This document shows, piece after piece, positions 18,057-27,826 of a stretch of DNA of 64,000 bases (its first letter is position 1; every line of letters begins with the position of its first letter). Source of the stretch: Clostridium sp. (GTDB lineage Bacteria; Bacillota; Clostridia; Lachnospirales; Lachnospiraceae); contig JAMPEW010000001.1 of NCBI GenBank assembly GCA_023664775.1, positions 134,855 to 198,854 on the forward strand, in the 5' to 3' direction. The notes under the pieces are model-generated. The model was not told where the DNA came from. It saw only the letters and a list, made by a program, of their open reading frames with translations, and did no database searches. A program made the translations under genes and the position numbers.

Positions 18057-19391
18057 ATGACAAATGCAAGAGATGTTGTTCTAAGCATTCTTTTAGATAT
18101 AGAAGGAAACAATACATTTTCCAATATAGCAATTGCAAAGGCATTAAAAAAGCATCAATTTGAGGCGAAGGCGGAGCGGGCATTTATTACTAGGCTTGCC
18201 GAGGGGGTTACGGAGACAAAAATAAAGCTGGATTATATCATTGACAGCTTTTCAAAAACCCCTTCCGAAAAATGCAAGCCGCTGATACGCTCGCTGCTCA
18301 GGATGGGCGTTTATCAAATTATGTACATGGATGCGGTGCCTGACAGCGCCGTGTGCAATGAAGCGGTAAAGCTTGCAAAAAAACATAACTTTGGAAGTCT
18401 TGGCGGCTTTGTGAATGGCGTGCTTAGAGCAGTGGCGAGAAATAAGGATAATGTTACAATGCCTGACAAGGAAAATATGCCGGCATATTTGTCGGTAAAT
18501 TACTCCGTACCTGAATGGCTTTGCAAAAAGATAATGGATGATTATGGAAACCAGGGCGAAACAATAATAGCCGCATCCTTTGTGGAAAGAAAAACTACTT
18601 TGCGGGTGAATACGCTGAAAACAACGAAAGAAAAGCTCAAGGAATACATAAGGGAAGAAAATAGGAAAAGAAGAAATAATAAAGCCGACAACTGTGTAAC
18701 TGATATCGTCTTGGAGGATGGATTTTATGATGAAAATGCACTGCTTGTAAGCGGGTATGATTTTATAAGAAGCATGCCGGGCTACAGGCAGGGGCTCTTT
18801 TTTATTCAGGATGAAAGCTCCATGTGTGCCATAAAGGCGGCAGGAATAAAGCCGGGTCAGACCGTGGTGGATGTATGTGCCGCTCCGGGTGGAAAAACCT
18901 TAAATGCAGCCTGTTATATGGAGGGAAAGGGCAGCCTGTATGCTAGGGACATATCTGAGGAAAAGCTTAGCCTTATAGAGGAAAATGTACAAAGGCTGGA
19001 TATGCAGGACATTGTCAGCATGGAAAAATGGGATGCAAAAAAGATTGATGAAGGGCTTGTCCGAAAAGCTGACGTGGTAATTGCAGACCTTCCCTGCTCG
19101 GGGCTTGGCATTATGGGAAGAAAAAATGATATAAAATATAGGATAACAAAAGAACAGCTTGATGCGCTTATAAAGCTTCAAAGGGATATACTTTCGAGTG
19201 TGAAGCAGTATGTAAAAAAGGGCGGTGTGCTTTTATATTCAACCTGTACAATCAATCCACAGGAAAATAAAGAAAATACAAGGTGGTTTCTTGAAAATAA
19301 TAAAGAGTTTAGCCTGCGGGATGAAAGACAACTGCTTCAGGGCGTGGATAAATGTGACGGGTTTTATTATGCCGTGATGGAAAGAGGATAA
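18057..19391 (+). CDS. rsmB: 16S rRNA (cytosine-967-C5)-methyltransferase
   Basis: 444 residues: an N-terminal NusB-like RNA-binding domain (from TNARDVVLSILLDIE) and a C-terminal Rossmann methyltransferase domain. SAM-binding VCAAPGGKTLNAA, the DLPCSGLG motif with one catalytic Cys, and the STCTINPQEN motif with the other are present. The start is at MTNARDVV, behind AGAGG; the longer frame to 18006 reads into repeat copy D. Confidence 0.95.
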   Translation: MTNARDVVLSILLDIEGNNTFSNIAIAKALKKHQFEAKAERAFITRLAEGVTETKIKLDYIIDSFSKTPSEKCKPLIRSLLRMGVYQIMYMDAVPDSAVCNEAVKLAKKHNFGSLGGFVNGVLRAVARNKDNVTMPDKENMPAYLSVNYSVPEWLCKKIMDDYGNQGETIIAASFVERKTTLRVNTLKTTKEKLKEYIREENRKRRNNKADNCVTDIVLEDGFYDENALLVSGYDFIRSMPGYRQGLFFIQDESSMCAIKAAGIKPGQTVVDVCAAPGGKTLNAACYMEGKGSLYARDISEEKLSLIEENVQRLDMQDIVSMEKWDAKKIDEGLVRKADVVIADLPCSGLGIMGRKNDIKYRITKEQLDALIKLQRDILSSVKQYVKKGGVLLYSTCTINPQENKENTRWFLENNKEFSLRDERQLLQGVDKCDGFYYAVMERG

Positions 19392-19394
19392 GTG

Positions 19395-20453
19395 ATGGAC
19401 ATAAAATCAATGTATATGGAAGAACTGAATGAGTGGACAAAGGATAAAGGACTTCCAAAATTCCGTGCGAAGCAGATTTATAAGTGGGTGCATGAAAAAT
19501 ATGTGGCATCTACGGATGATATGACGAATCTTCCAAAGGATTTAAGAAGGCTTATGGATGAGGAGGGCTTTGTAAGAATTACAGAGCGTGCAAGGCAGGC
19601 ATCAAAAAAGGACAAAACGGTAAAATATCTCTATGAGCTTTCAGACGGACAGATGATAGAAACCGTGTTTATGAAATATGATTACGGAAACTCCATATGC
19701 ATATCCTCGCAGGCAGGGTGCAGGATGGGGTGCAGCTTTTGTGCCTCCACAATCGGAGGCCTTGTAAGAAATCTTACGGCGTCCGAGATGTTAGAACAGG
19801 TATATGCCACAATGAGAAAAGAGGGGGAGCGGATATCCAATATCGTTATCATGGGAACGGGAGAGCCTCTTGATAATTATGAAAATGTCGTAAGATTTAT
19901 AAAAATAATTTCAGATGAAAACGGATATAACATAAGCCAGAGAAACATAACCTTGTCAAGCTGCGGCATTGTGCCGATGATAAAAAAACTGGCAGACGAA
20001 ATGCTTACGATTACATTTGCACTGTCACTGCATGCCGCAACAGATGAGGATAGAAAAAAACTTATGCCGATTGCAAATCAATATACCATTGCCGAGACAA
20101 TAGACGCCTGCAACTATTATTTTGAAAAAACGGGAAGAAGAATAACCTTTGAATATAGTCTTGTTAAGGGAGAAAACGACAGCGAAAAGCAGGCAAAGGA
20201 GCTTGCAAAGCTGCTTGCAGGCATGAATTGTCATGTTAATTTAATCCCGATAAACCCCATAAATGAAAGGAATTACTCGAAAAGCGACGATAATTCTGTC
20301 GAAAAATTCAAATTTACTCTTGAAAAAAACTCAATTAATGTTACTATAAGAAAGAGTGTGGGTAGTGATATTGATGCTGCCTGCGGTCAGCTAAGAAGAA
20401 AGTATAACGAATATAATCAGGAGGAAGCTGATGAAATCATGCGGAAAAACTGA
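19395..20453 (+). CDS. rlmN: 23S rRNA (adenine-2503-C2) / tRNA-A37 methyltransferase
   Basis: Radical-SAM methyltransferase, 352 residues. The cluster-binding CRMGCSFCAS motif near residue 112 and the two methyl-carrier cysteines expected of the family (the second in DAACGQLR) are seen. Start ATG at 19395 with GAGGATAAG upstream; a GTG one codon earlier is an alternative. It overlaps the phosphatase gene by 23 bases. Confidence 0.95.
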   Translation: MDIKSMYMEELNEWTKDKGLPKFRAKQIYKWVHEKYVASTDDMTNLPKDLRRLMDEEGFVRITERARQASKKDKTVKYLYELSDGQMIETVFMKYDYGNSICISSQAGCRMGCSFCASTIGGLVRNLTASEMLEQVYATMRKEGERISNIVIMGTGEPLDNYENVVRFIKIISDENGYNISQRNITLSSCGIVPMIKKLADEMLTITFALSLHAATDEDRKKLMPIANQYTIAETIDACNYYFEKTGRRITFEYSLVKGENDSEKQAKELAKLLAGMNCHVNLIPINPINERNYSKSDDNSVEKFKFTLEKNSINVTIRKSVGSDIDAACGQLRRKYNEYNQEEADEIMRKN

Positions 20454-21150
20454 TACTGGAAATAAGAGAAGCAACAATCAGGACAGTATATTTTTTTGTG
20501 ATAAGCCTGTGGGACCGCTGCCGAATCTTTACATAGTTGCCGACGGCATGGGTGGACACAGGGCAGGTGACCGTGCTTCACGCATGGCTATAGATATATC
20601 TGTGGATTTTATAAGGGAGTCCACACTGGAAAACCCTATTGCCATATTAAAAAGAGCCATGATATATGCCAACAATGAGATTTACAAAATGGCAAGCAAG
20701 GATCCCGACTTAAAAGGCATGGGTACAACAATGGTTGCCGCTGTTGCCATGGACGGCAAATTATATGTTGCCAATATAGGAGACAGCAGGCTTTATTCCA
20801 TAGAAAATGACATAAAGCAGATTACCATGGATCACTCCCTTGTTGAGGAGATGATACGAAGCGGAGAGCTTGAGCGGAAAAAAGGAAGAAATCATCCTGA
20901 AAAAAATATTATCACGAAGGCAATGGGCTCCAAGGAGGAGGTTATGCCTGACTTTTTTGAGGTAGAGATTCATTCGGGCGAGAAGTTCCTGCTTTGCTCG
21001 GACGGACTTTCCAATATGGTTGAGGATGATGAAATTAGGGATATTATAGTGGATAATGTCAGATTAGATGACACCGCAGAGGCATTAATTGACAGGGCAA
21101 ATTATTATGGTGGTACGGATAATATATCCGTAGTAATCATATCCGAATAA
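20431..21150 (+). CDS. stp: PP2C-type serine/threonine phosphatase (PrpC/Stp)
   Basis: Partner phosphatase of the PASTA kinase. 239 residues with the metal-binding motifs ADGMGGH, GDSRLY, CSDGLSNMV and DNISVV. The start sits within the end of rlmN behind GGAGGAAGC. A small hairpin separates it from prkC. Confidence 0.95.
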   Translation: MKSCGKTDTGNKRSNNQDSIFFCDKPVGPLPNLYIVADGMGGHRAGDRASRMAIDISVDFIRESTLENPIAILKRAMIYANNEIYKMASKDPDLKGMGTTMVAAVAMDGKLYVANIGDSRLYSIENDIKQITMDHSLVEEMIRSGELERKKGRNHPEKNIITKAMGSKEEVMPDFFEVEIHSGEKFLLCSDGLSNMVEDDEIRDIIVDNVRLDDTAEALIDRANYYGGTDNISVVIISE

Positions 21151-21162
21151 ATAATAAGCGAT

Positions 21163-21181
21163 AAGCCCCCTTATGGGGTTT
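21163..21181 (+). other. Small GC hairpin between stp and prkC
   Basis: AAGCCCC / GGGGTTT with a 5-base loop and no T tract. It may tune expression or stability between phosphatase and kinase; a weak attenuator at most. Confidence 0.4.
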
Positions 21182-21203
21182 CAATAAGAAAGGTGTAAAA
21201 AGT

Positions 21204-23444
21204 ATGTTAAAACCGGGAATGATGTTATGTGACAGATATGAGATTCTTGACGTTGTAGGCGCAGGCGGAATGTCTATCGTATACAAGGCAAGATGTCACA
21301 GATTAAATAGAAATGTAGCTATAAAGGTGCTAAAGCCTGAATTTAGCAACGACAAAAATTTTGTCACAAAATTCAGAATTGAGGCGCAGGCATCGGCTGG
21401 ACTTACCCATCCTAACATTGTAAATGTATATGATGTGTACGACGATGACGGCATGTATTTTATTGTCATGGAGCTTGTGGACGGAATTACCTTAAAGGAT
21501 TATATTGACCAAAACGGCAGACTGTCCATGGATAAGGCAATAGATTTTTCAATTCAGATAGCCGCAGGTCTTGAGGCCGCCCACGAAAGCCACATTATAC
21601 ACAGGGATATTAAGCCGCAGAATATTATTGTGGCAAAGAATGGCAACATAAAGGTTACTGATTTTGGTATCGCAAAGGCGGCTTCACCAAACACCCTTAC
21701 CTCAGGTGCAATGGGAAGCGTGCATTACATTTCTCCTGAGCAGGCAAGAGGCGGCTACAGTGATGAGCGAAGTGATATTTATTCCCTTGGCATTACCATG
21801 TATGAGATGGTGACAGGCAGGGTTCCTTTTGATGGGGACAACAATGTGTCTATTGCACTGATGCATATTCAAAATGACATGATTCCGCCGAGACAGTATT
21901 ATCCGGATATATATTCCAGCTTTGAAAAGGTGATATTAAAGGCAACGCAGAAAAAGCCTGAGCGCAGGTATCTTACTGCAAGCGCTCTGATTGCTGATTT
22001 AAGGAGAGTACAGAATAATCCGAATATCGATATCGTTGTGGCACCTACCGCTGTCACAAACAGTCCGACACAGGAGTGGACGAAGGAGGATGTACAGGCA
22101 ATTAGGGATGGCAGCACCCAAATGGAGGATACAGGCGATATGTACCAGAGCAATACGCCTCTTTCAAATGAGATGGGTGAGCTGAAATCCATACAGACAA
22201 TATCCACAATCCCGGTAAACAATTCACGTCTTAATCAGCTTCTTTCCGAGGAGGATGACTGGGAGGACGAGGAGGATGAGGAAGCATATGTTCCGCCTGT
22301 AAGAACCGGCAGCATAAAGAAGGTTCAGGATAATGATGATGACGATGATGATTACGATGACGAGGGCGACATGGACCCTAAGCTTAGAAAAGCAGTGATT
22401 GCAGCAGGAATTGCAACGGCGGTTATCATTGCCATCGTTATTATGGTAGTGCTTGGAAGATTTATGGGTTGGTTCAAGTTCGGTGATAAGAAGAACGATA
22501 CAAAGTCAAAAAGTGAATCTGAACAGGTAGAGGATCTTGTAATGATTGATGTTACAGGCGTTTCGGAAAATGCAGCACTTAAGATGCTTGACAGAGAGGG
22601 CTTTACAAACGTAAAGGTAGTTGAGGAAGAAAATCAGGAAACGCAGGAAGGATATGTTTTCGAACAGAGCATAAAGGAAAACGAGGTTATTCCGGCAGAT
22701 ACCGAGATTATACTGAAGGTAAGCAAGGGAGCTGAGGAAACTGAGGTTCCAAATGTTGTAGGCTATACGGATGAACAGGCAGTTAAGGTTTTAACTGAGG
22801 GAGATAATTTTGAGGTGGCACATGCTTATGATTACAGTGATGACATTGAGGAGGACAGGGTAATCAAGCAGGACCCGGCAGCAGGAACAAAGGCACCGAA
22901 GGGAACAAAGGTTACAATTACCATAAGCAACGGAAGTCAGGTAAAGGAGGTTTCGGCACCGAATCTTCAGGGACTGAATGAGTCCCAGGCTGTCAATACC
23001 CTTACGGACTTGAAGCTTTCTGTTGGAACAATAAAGCATGAGTACAGTGATACGGTTCCTGAGGGACAGGTAATCAGACAGGACATCACAGGCGGAACAA
23101 CACTGAAGGAGGGCGACACAATTGGCTTTACCATAAGTGACGGACCGGAGCCTAAGGCAGTAACATATACGGCTCAGATAAATGGAGCAGTTACATGCAG
23201 TGACCCTGCGTTAGACGGTCAGGCAGTTACAATACAGTTATATTATAATGGCTCAAATGTTGGTTCAAGAACGGAAACGGTTATGAACGGAACAAGCTAC
23301 AATATTACGGCTACAATTCCTAATCTTTCACAGAAGGATTCCTCTGCCAGCGCAAGTGTTGTATGTATAGACGGCGCTGGAAATGATGTAACCTCAGCGT
23401 TTCCTGTGACAACACCGATTACGGTATCCTACACGGAAGAATAA
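21204..23444 (+). CDS. prkC: PASTA-domain serine/threonine kinase PrkC
   Basis: Membrane kinase sensing peptidoglycan fragments and controlling envelope stress and growth. 746 residues. Kinase domain 1-270 with GAGGMSIVYKA, IHRDIKPQNI and DFGIAKAA, all active-site residues intact. A long linker ends in two Asp/Glu-rich runs before the membrane helix at about 396-420. Three PASTA repeats follow (about 445-655). A further C-terminal segment of about 85 residues looks like a beta-sandwich and is not a PASTA repeat. The kinase directly follows its phosphatase; a likely substrate, IreB, is encoded at 45.8 kb. Confidence 0.96.
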   Translation: MLKPGMMLCDRYEILDVVGAGGMSIVYKARCHRLNRNVAIKVLKPEFSNDKNFVTKFRIEAQASAGLTHPNIVNVYDVYDDDGMYFIVMELVDGITLKDYIDQNGRLSMDKAIDFSIQIAAGLEAAHESHIIHRDIKPQNIIVAKNGNIKVTDFGIAKAASPNTLTSGAMGSVHYISPEQARGGYSDERSDIYSLGITMYEMVTGRVPFDGDNNVSIALMHIQNDMIPPRQYYPDIYSSFEKVILKATQKKPERRYLTASALIADLRRVQNNPNIDIVVAPTAVTNSPTQEWTKEDVQAIRDGSTQMEDTGDMYQSNTPLSNEMGELKSIQTISTIPVNNSRLNQLLSEEDDWEDEEDEEAYVPPVRTGSIKKVQDNDDDDDDYDDEGDMDPKLRKAVIAAGIATAVIIAIVIMVVLGRFMGWFKFGDKKNDTKSKSESEQVEDLVMIDVTGVSENAALKMLDREGFTNVKVVEEENQETQEGYVFEQSIKENEVIPADTEIILKVSKGAEETEVPNVVGYTDEQAVKVLTEGDNFEVAHAYDYSDDIEEDRVIKQDPAAGTKAPKGTKVTITISNGSQVKEVSAPNLQGLNESQAVNTLTDLKLSVGTIKHEYSDTVPEGQVIRQDITGGTTLKEGDTIGFTISDGPEPKAVTYTAQINGAVTCSDPALDGQAVTIQLYYNGSNVGSRTETVMNGTSYNITATIPNLSQKDSSASASVVCIDGAGNDVTSAFPVTTPITVSYTEE

Positions 23445-23445
23445 T

Positions 23446-24330
23446 ATGCAGGGTAAGATAATAAAAGGTGTAGGTGGATTTTACTATGTCCGCCTGCACC
23501 ATGCTATAAATAATAATTTATACGAATGTAAGGCGAAGGGCATATTCAGAAACAAAAATATAAAGCCGTCCGTAGGGGATGATGTCGAGATAGACATAAC
23601 CGATGAAAAAGCGCTTACAGGAAATATAACCGCAGTACACGAAAGAAAAAACACGCTTATAAGACCGGCTGTGACGAATGTGGATCAGGCGGTAATTATT
23701 TTTGCCTTATGTGAACCTGAGCCTAATTTTAATCTTTTGGACAGATTTCTTATTATGATGGCGGTGCAGGACGTTTCAACCGTTATATGCCTGAATAAAT
23801 CCGATTTAAAGAATGAGGAATATACAGATAAAATAAAAAACATATATGGGCAGGCAGGCTATGATGTTATTATATGCTCCACATATAATATGCTTGGCAT
23901 TGACAGCTTAAAGAAAATTATAGATAATAAAACAACTGTGCTTGCAGGACCATCAGGTGTAGGTAAATCCTCCATACTAAACAGCTTAAAGCCTGAAGCT
24001 GAGGCGAAAACAGGTGATTTAAGTGAAAAGATTAAAAGAGGAAAACATACGACAAGACATTCGGAGCTTATATGCATAAAGGATGGCACATACATCATGG
24101 ATACACCCGGCTTTAGCTCATTGTATATCCCTGACATAGGGGAGGAAGAACTGAAAGATTATTACAGCGAATTTTCCGCATACAGTTCGGGCTGCAAATA
24201 TAACGGCTGCCTTCACATAAACGAGCCGGACTGTAAGGTTAAGCTTGCACTTGAAAATGGCATATCAAGGCTTCGGTATGATAATTATGTACAGCTTTAC
24301 AATGAAATAAAAAACAGGAGGAAATGGTAA
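23446..24330 (+). CDS. rsgA: Small ribosomal subunit biogenesis GTPase RsgA
   Basis: Circularly permuted GTPase that helps mature the 30S subunit. 294 residues: OB domain, then G4 NKSD, G1 GPSGVGKSS and G3 DTPGFSS in permuted order, then a zinc knuckle seen as CKYNGCLHINEPDC. It starts one base after the prkC stop. Confidence 0.95.
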   Translation: MQGKIIKGVGGFYYVRLHHAINNNLYECKAKGIFRNKNIKPSVGDDVEIDITDEKALTGNITAVHERKNTLIRPAVTNVDQAVIIFALCEPEPNFNLLDRFLIMMAVQDVSTVICLNKSDLKNEEYTDKIKNIYGQAGYDVIICSTYNMLGIDSLKKIIDNKTTVLAGPSGVGKSSILNSLKPEAEAKTGDLSEKIKRGKHTTRHSELICIKDGTYIMDTPGFSSLYIPDIGEEELKDYYSEFSAYSSGCKYNGCLHINEPDCKVKLALENGISRLRYDNYVQLYNEIKNRRKW

Positions 24331-24984
24331 ATGAATATTCTTTCCCCGTCACTTTTGTCGGTGGACTTTTCCAATGCGGCAAAGGAAATTGACATAGTAA
24401 CAGGCGCAGGGGCAGGGTGGCTTCATCTTGACGTTATGGATGGCTGCTTTGTTCCGAACATATCATTTGGCGCTCCTGTCATAAAATGCTTCAGAGGGGC
24501 AACGGATGCATTTTTCGATACCCATCTTATGATTGATGAGCCAATAAGATATATCGATGATTTTGTGTCGGCAGGCTCAGATTTGATAACGGTACATTAT
24601 GAGGCATGTAAGGACATAGAAAAGACAATAGACTATATAAAAAGCAAGTCGATTAAAGTGGGAGTTGCCATAAAGCCAAAAACGCCTGTAAAGGAAATAG
24701 AGAGGCTTATTCCCGATATCGATATGGCACTTGTGATGAGTGTGGAGCCGGGGTTTGGCGGACAGGAGTTTATGCCCGTGGCACTGGAAAAAATAAAACA
24801 GGTAAAAGAAATATGTACAAGACTTGGAAGGGATATCTACATTCAGGTGGACGGTGGAGTCAATACTGACAATGCAGGACTTGCAGTATCAGCAGGCGCA
24901 AATGTCATTGTTGCAGGCTCGGCCGTATTTAAAAATGACATAGCGGCAAACGTAAGGTGCTTAAATGAAATCATTAATTCCTGA
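24331..24984 (+). CDS. rpe: Ribulose-phosphate 3-epimerase
   Basis: Interconverts ribulose 5-phosphate and xylulose 5-phosphate. 217-residue TIM barrel. SLLSVDF, HLDVMDGCFVPN, VMSVEPGFGGQ and QVDGGVN motifs hold the metal and phosphate ligands. It starts at the base after the rsgA stop, with GGAGG inside the rsgA end. Confidence 0.96.
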   Translation: MNILSPSLLSVDFSNAAKEIDIVTGAGAGWLHLDVMDGCFVPNISFGAPVIKCFRGATDAFFDTHLMIDEPIRYIDDFVSAGSDLITVHYEACKDIEKTIDYIKSKSIKVGVAIKPKTPVKEIERLIPDIDMALVMSVEPGFGGQEFMPVALEKIKQVKEICTRLGRDIYIQVDGGVNTDNAGLAVSAGANVIVAGSAVFKNDIAANVRCLNEIINS

Positions 24985-25001
24985 AGCAGTAAGGTGAAGC
25001 A

Positions 25002-25643
25002 ATGGACAGGGAAATATTAGTCGTATCAGGCGGATATACAGACCTTGATTTTCTTCGGCATGTAATTGATGAAAAAGAAAGATATATCATAGGCGTTGAC
25101 AGGGGACTTGAAGGACTTGATGCCCTTGGCATAAAGGCAGATTTGGCAGTGGGGGATTTTGATTCTGCACCGCAGCATATAAAGGATTTATATAATGGGG
25201 AACATATTATTAAGCTGAATCCCCAAAAGGACTATACTGACACGCATGTGGCAGTGATGGAAGCGCTAGGGAAAAACCCCAAGGCAATTATTATGGTTGG
25301 CGCAACAGGTGGAAGACTGGATCATATGCTTGCAAATTTAAACCTGCTTTCCATTTGCACAAGCAAAAATATACAGGCTTTTATGTTAGATACAAAAAAT
25401 AAAATAAGAATTATTGACAGACCCGTATCAATAAAAAAAATATGCCAATATGGAGCTTATGTTTCGCTTATCCCATTTACGGATAAGGTGACGGGGGTTA
25501 CTCTTGATGGCTTTAAATATAAACTGACAGATAAAACGCTTGTCAGAAATGAAACAATAGGAATCAGTAATGAAATAGAGAGGGAGGAAGGCTTTATCAC
25601 CTTTGAAAGCGGCGCGCTTATGGTGATAGAGTCAAAGGATTAA
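25002..25643 (+). CDS. thiN: Thiamine pyrophosphokinase
   Basis: Converts thiamine to thiamine diphosphate. 213 residues. GVDRGLEGL, VGDFDSAP, KDYTDTHVA and GATGGRLDH are the family motifs. Same position as B. subtilis yloS (thiN) at the end of the ylo block. The next gene starts one base after the stop. Confidence 0.92.
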   Translation: MDREILVVSGGYTDLDFLRHVIDEKERYIIGVDRGLEGLDALGIKADLAVGDFDSAPQHIKDLYNGEHIIKLNPQKDYTDTHVAVMEALGKNPKAIIMVGATGGRLDHMLANLNLLSICTSKNIQAFMLDTKNKIRIIDRPVSIKKICQYGAYVSLIPFTDKVTGVTLDGFKYKLTDKTLVRNETIGISNEIEREEGFITFESGALMVIESKD

Positions 25644-25644
25644 C

Positions 25645-27222
25645 ATGACAGTATGGGTTTTGGTGGCATTTGCCTGCTATATGCTCGGCATGATAATAAT
25701 AGGAGCGGCAAATGCAAAGAAAAATAAAAATGCAGACGATTACTTTTTGGGCGGCAGAAATCTCGGCGGCTGGGTTGCGGCGCTTTCCGCACAGGCGTCA
25801 GATATGAGCGGATGGCTTTTAATGGGACTGCCAGGAGCTGTATATGCCTTTGGTGCAAATCAGGCATGGATTGCAATCGGACTTTTCATAGGTACGGTTT
25901 TAAACTGGCTTTTTATATCGGGCAGACTTAGAAGATACACCATAAAGGCAGGCAATGCCATGACGATTCCTGAGTATTTGAGCAACCGCTTCAGGGATAA
26001 CAAAAATATTTTAAAGGCAATCTCATCAATTGTTATTGTTGTATTTTTCCTTGTGTATACTGCATCTGCATTTGCGGCAGGAGGAAAGCTTTTTGCCTCC
26101 ATCACAAAGATGGATTATCATCAGGCGCTTACGCTTGGTGCGGTTGTTATATTGATTTATACGTTTCTTGGTGGCTTCTTAGCCGTATGTACAACAGATT
26201 TTATTCAGGGAACGCTTATGCTTGTGGGTATACTTACCGTTCCTATCGTAGCAGTCATGGTAATGGGAAGCGGACACATTATACCAAATCTTGTGGACAG
26301 CGGTCTTACGGTAAGTGCTAAGGACTTTTTAAACATTTTTTATGAAAATGGAGAGCCGATAAAGGCAACCAGCATTGCCTCACAGCTTGCATGGGGACTT
26401 GGCTACTGCGGTATGCCTCACATTCTCGTAAGATTTATGGCGATAAGAGATGAGAAGGAGCTTGGTAAGTCCCGTAAGGTTGCAATCGTGTGGGTGCTTC
26501 TTTCACTTGCAGTAGCATGTATCATAGGTGTTATTGGAAGGGCGTATCTGTTCCCTACAGTGCTTTCCACTGTCGGAAATGAAAATGAAAATGTTTTTAT
26601 TGAGATGATTAAAAAGCTGTTTATGAGTGATTTGACGCTTCCGTTTATCGGTGGCATCCTTCTGTGTGGAATACTTGCGGCAATCATGTCAACGGCTGAC
26701 TCTCAGCTTTTGGTTGCCTCATCATCGGTTGCAAAGGATTTATGTAAGGGTGTATTCTTTAAAAAGCTGAATGATAAGCAGGTGCTTATCATTGCGAGAG
26801 TGACGGTTGTAATTGTAGCAGTGCTGGCTTATCTCATTGCATGGAACCCTGATTCAAGTATTATGGGGCTTGTTTCTGATGCATGGGCAGGACTTGGAAG
26901 TGCATTTGGACCTGCAATTTTAATGTCTCTTTATTGGAAAAGGACAAATATTGCAGGAGCTGCGGCAGGTATGCTGAGTGGCGGTGTAACTGTAATTGTG
27001 TGGGATTATATAAAGCTGATTAAGGAAACTGTTGTGGACGAAGCTACGGGAATGGAAGTGATTGTAAAGCAGACCCTTGCTGACAGCACAGGTATTTATT
27101 CCCTGCTTGTAGGATTTTTTATAAGCCTTGTATTTATTGTATTGTTTAGCCTTATTACAAAGCCGGTGTCACAGGACGTAATAGATGAATTTGAGGCAGT
27201 GAAAAATAATAATATAGAATAA
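25645..27222 (+). CDS. putP: Sodium/solute symporter, PutP-like (SSS family)
   Basis: 525 residues with about 13 predicted membrane helices. The N-terminal DDYFLGGRNLGGWVAALSAQ followed by ASDMSGWL and the later LLCGILAAIMSTADSQLLVASS motif are strongly those of the sodium/proline symporter. Proline is the likely substrate but specificity cannot be read from sequence alone. Start ATG lies one base after thiN; no strong ribosome binding site is seen, so coupling is likely. Followed by a terminator. Confidence 0.9.
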   Translation: MTVWVLVAFACYMLGMIIIGAANAKKNKNADDYFLGGRNLGGWVAALSAQASDMSGWLLMGLPGAVYAFGANQAWIAIGLFIGTVLNWLFISGRLRRYTIKAGNAMTIPEYLSNRFRDNKNILKAISSIVIVVFFLVYTASAFAAGGKLFASITKMDYHQALTLGAVVILIYTFLGGFLAVCTTDFIQGTLMLVGILTVPIVAVMVMGSGHIIPNLVDSGLTVSAKDFLNIFYENGEPIKATSIASQLAWGLGYCGMPHILVRFMAIRDEKELGKSRKVAIVWVLLSLAVACIIGVIGRAYLFPTVLSTVGNENENVFIEMIKKLFMSDLTLPFIGGILLCGILAAIMSTADSQLLVASSSVAKDLCKGVFFKKLNDKQVLIIARVTVVIVAVLAYLIAWNPDSSIMGLVSDAWAGLGSAFGPAILMSLYWKRTNIAGAAAGMLSGGVTVIVWDYIKLIKETVVDEATGMEVIVKQTLADSTGIYSLLVGFFISLVFIVLFSLITKPVSQDVIDEFEAVKNNNIE

Positions 27223-27225
27223 AAC

Positions 27226-27256
27226 AAAAGTGCCGGGAAACGTAACCGGCACTTTT
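27226..27256. terminator. Terminator after putP
   Basis: AAAAGTGCCGG / CCGGCACTTTT, a perfect 11-bp stem with a 9-base loop. Short T run, symmetrical. Confidence 0.8.
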
Positions 27257-27284
27257 ACTGTGTATAAACTTAAAGAGAGGATTT

Positions 27285-27371
27285 ATGAAAAACTATAGTT
27301 ATAATATAAATCAAAAATGTGAACAAATTATGACTAGAATAACAACATTATGTAAAGAAGTAAGAAAATGA
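27285..27371 (+). CDS. Putative 28-residue small ORF coupled to rlmH
   Basis: ATG to TGA, starting MKNYSYNINQKCEQIM, preceded by AGAGAGG four bases upstream. Its stop overlaps the rlmH start in an ATGA arrangement, typical of translational coupling. No family recognised. Basic, with two cysteines. It could be a leader peptide; conservation in relatives would decide. Confidence 0.4.
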   Translation: MKNYSYNINQKCEQIMTRITTLCKEVRK

Positions 27372-27826
27372 TTATTAACATTTTAGCTGTGGGCAATGTA
27401 AAGGAAAGCTATTATAGGGAAAAAATAGATGAATATGCTGCCCAAATAAAAAAGAAAATGGAGATAAGGCTTATCACTGTAAATGACTGTCCGATTCCCA
27501 AGGGAGCAGGCGAACGCATAAATGAAAAAATCAAGCAAAAGGAGGGGCAGGACCTATTATCCCATATTGGAAGCAGGGATTATGTTGTTGCCTTATGTAT
27601 AGAAGGAAAAGCACTCGATGAAGGAGATTTTTCCTCCTTTGTAAGATGTGCAAAGGATAAAATGAGCAGCGCACTTACCTTTGTTATAGGAGGTTCCTTA
27701 GGCTTGCATGAAGCTGTGGTAAAAAGAGCAGATTTTAAGCTTAGCTTTTCGCCTATGACATTTCCGCATCAGCTTATGCGTGTTATGCTGTTGGAGCGCT
27801 TGAAGGCGGCTATTTGTGATAGGTAA
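27368..27826 (+). CDS. rlmH: RlmH-family SPOUT methyltransferase with truncated C-terminus
   Basis: RlmH methylates pseudouridine 1915 of 23S rRNA. The 152 residues match the family through the knot: the glycine-rich SAM loop FVIGGSLGL and LSFSPMTFPHQLMRVMLLE are intact. The protein then ends in RLKAAICDR, where family members continue with a YRAF...PYHK tail. That tail, which belongs to the composite dimer active site, is missing. The last 17 bases overlap the stop region of the convergent homologue. No frameshift in the following bases would restore the tail. Canonical function is therefore uncertain without a partner. Confidence 0.85.
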   Translation: MIINILAVGNVKESYYREKIDEYAAQIKKKMEIRLITVNDCPIPKGAGERINEKIKQKEGQDLLSHIGSRDYVVALCIEGKALDEGDFSSFVRCAKDKMSSALTFVIGGSLGLHEAVVKRADFKLSFSPMTFPHQLMRVMLLERLKAAICDR

